Of a DNA stretch of 64,000 bases, positions 62,606 through 64,000 are shown piece after piece (position 1 is the first letter of the stretch; the number at the start of each line of letters is the position of its first letter). The notes beneath the pieces are model-generated. The model made no database searches. It was given only the letters and a program-made list of their open reading frames with translations, and was not told the DNA's origin. This stretch comes from Paramoeba atlantica. Its lineage: Eukaryota > Discosea. The position numbers and the translations under genes are program-made. The DNA is taken from NCBI GenBank assembly GCA_977017575.1, contig CDRNVI010000056.1, positions 1 through 64,000 of the forward strand, written 5' to 3'.

Positions 62606-63918
62606 CAGGGGTGCGGGTCTAAAGGTGGGGGGGGGTCTAAAATTCGTAAAAGTTGTCCAATTTTGGAAAATAATAGCGCATTGGATAGCTCTCACAGAGT
62701 TGTATGTTTTAGGCGCATTAAAATCCTGTGATTTTAACGTACATATTTTTTGATACCACATTTCGCTTTTTTCCCTCGCAGGAATTACATTTTTTACTAG
62801 AAAATGCCCCAAAAGCGCGCTCGCTCGAGGACTTCCCGTGGAGTACTGAGCGATAGATCGTATTCTTCCCCCGCCCCCGTCAAAGAGAGTCACCGCATGC
62901 TTTTGGTGGCGGAATACGAGCGCACAGGATCGTACTCCGCTACGGCGCAGCACTTTGGTGTTCATGAGAACACTGTAAAACGTTGGGTTGAACGTTTTAC
63001 CCTTACAGGTGACGTGTTAACGGCATCCCGAGAGCGTGTCTCGACGGTGGTTACCCCTGCGTTCCTGGATGTGGCTCTCAAACTTGTCGACGAGGGGTAT
63101 CGCGACCTTGTTTACGGTGTAGAGAGCTGGAGCGATCTTCTGCGAGAGATCCGTAGCCAAGGATTCACCTGCAGTCGACGGACCCTAGTCGACACATTGA
63201 AGAAGCAAGGCGTTGTGCTCCGCACTCTTCGGCGACGACCATCACTCACACTCGAACACAAGGAGAAACGGTTGCAATTTTGTAAGGCGATGCTCGAGAA
63301 GAGCGACGCTCAACTCCTTCATTTTGTTTATTGTGACGAAAAGAAGTTTACTTGCGGTCGTGGGCGTTCCGGGCGAACTTACCTTTGTCGGAGCACGGAC
63401 CCCCATAAGGAACAACGAGGCGAGCTAGAATCATGGTACGGCGGAAATGGGATTATGGTTTGGATGGGTGTGAGCGTTTCCGTTCTCCCCTGGCCTGCAA
63501 AATCTCCAGACCTGAATCCGATCGAAAATTTGTGGTCTGTGATGGACACAGACAAAAATCTTCTTCGACCCCGAAATCGACAGCAACTGGAAGCCGCTAT
63601 TGAGGAGTCTTTCCTTAAATTGAAACAGACCCACTCTGCAACGGTTCAGAAAACGTTGAAGAGTTTCAGGAAGCGTTGTGAAATTGTTATTGGTCGGAAC
63701 GGGGGGCACTGTGGTTACTAATTGTCTTTTGCAATCCAAATTACAGAAATTATTGACATCACTAAAGTATTGCAATATGTGTTTTTGACCCTTACATGAA
63801 ATGCTACCTATCCTAAAACATACAACTCTGTGAGAGCTATCCAATGCGCTATTATTTTCCAAAATTGGACAACTTTTACGAATTTTAGACCCCCCCCACC
63901 TTTAGATTCGCACCCCTG
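62606..63918 (+). mobile_element. Tc1-like element E4
   Basis: The ends CAGGGGTGCG and complement run over about 105 bp, with TTTTGGAAAATAATAGCGC and GATAGCTCTCACAGAGTTG; TA flanks both sides (62604-62605, 63919-63920). The high identity of the two ends suggests youth. Confidence 0.88.
62804..63721 (+). CDS. Tc1-like transposase of E4, internally deleted but open
   Basis: 305 residues from ATG without interruption: MPQKRARSRTSRGVLSDRSY, helix-turn-helix blocks SYSATAQHFGVHENTVKRW, FVYCDEKKFTCGRGRSGRTY with the first D, IMVWMGVSVSVLPW, then PAKSPDLNPIENLW with the E. Compared with E1 and E2, about 60 residues between VWMG and the P-K-S-P-D motif are missing, including the second catalytic Asp. 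The deletion is in frame, so the protein can be made and could bind DNA but should not catalyse transposition. Confidence 0.8.
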   Translation: MPQKRARSRTSRGVLSDRSYSSPAPVKESHRMLLVAEYERTGSYSATAQHFGVHENTVKRWVERFTLTGDVLTASRERVSTVVTPAFLDVALKLVDEGYRDLVYGVESWSDLLREIRSQGFTCSRRTLVDTLKKQGVVLRTLRRRPSLTLEHKEKRLQFCKAMLEKSDAQLLHFVYCDEKKFTCGRGRSGRTYLCRSTDPHKEQRGELESWYGGNGIMVWMGVSVSVLPWPAKSPDLNPIENLWSVMDTDKNLLRPRNRQQLEAAIEESFLKLKQTHSATVQKTLKSFRKRCEIVIGRNGGHCGY

Positions 63919-64000
63919 TATGTGTGTACATAATCAAAAGTGTGTAAATCAAAAGAACACTTCGCTATCTAAGGCACAGATAAGGACGGACCCCCATAAG

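Overview
The window looks like nuclear DNA of an intron-poor single-celled eukaryote that I cannot name. The eukaryotic call rests on the 3' part of an ABCF2/Arb1-type ribosome-biogenesis ATPase at the left edge, on the range of eukaryotic transposon families (Tc1/mariner, hAT, an IS5/Harbinger-like family, R2-type LINE pieces) and on the absence of operons. No gene needs an intron to be read. Pyrimidine runs followed by AG precede several start codons, which would fit an organism that adds a spliced leader, but this is weak inference.

The host content is dominated by one family of small leucine-rich-repeat (LRR) proteins. I count 13 loci, all on the + strand: ten look intact (from 1244, 9571, 25699, 32540, 35933, 38112, 39184, 44030, 52554 and 60585), one is split by a transposon (48532..51527) and two are decayed (about 51660..52188 and 53656..55500). 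Each protein has an N-terminal cap of the LP-QEY...PSW...ACEW-G-x-C type, six to eight repeats of about 23 residues, and usually a short conserved C-terminal cap. They fall into subfamilies (9571/32540/35933; 1244/39184/53656). Only the 44030 protein has an obvious signal peptide.

Between the LRR genes lies a dense, nested set of mobile elements. From left to right: an R2-type LINE endonuclease piece and an IS30-like piece (2.7-3.8 kb); a complete-length two-gene DDE element (4277..6887); hAT remnants (about 6.95-8.0 kb and 10449..13755); a TA-flanked MITE (14066..14793); a LINE reverse transcriptase split by a 3.2-kb Tc1/mariner-like element with three overlapping ORFs (16697..19892); an IS30-like element with long inverted ends (21173..24906) split by a Tc1-like element that itself carries a LINE piece; small non-autonomous elements and a hAT deletion derivative (29-31 kb); a retroelement pol fossil (34.2-34.8 kb); a foldback MITE with an 8-bp duplication (35311..35799); and on the right a second copy of the two-gene element inside an LRR gene, three more Tc1-like elements, and several palindromic repeat families.

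The most unusual items are: the two-gene element, with a zinc-ribbon protein, an IS5/Harbinger-like transposase and duplicated CAWTG targets in both copies; the IS30-like transposase in a eukaryotic context; the Tc1-like transposase whose halves join by a -1 shift on a run of eight A; and the same-strand LRR array being eroded by these elements.
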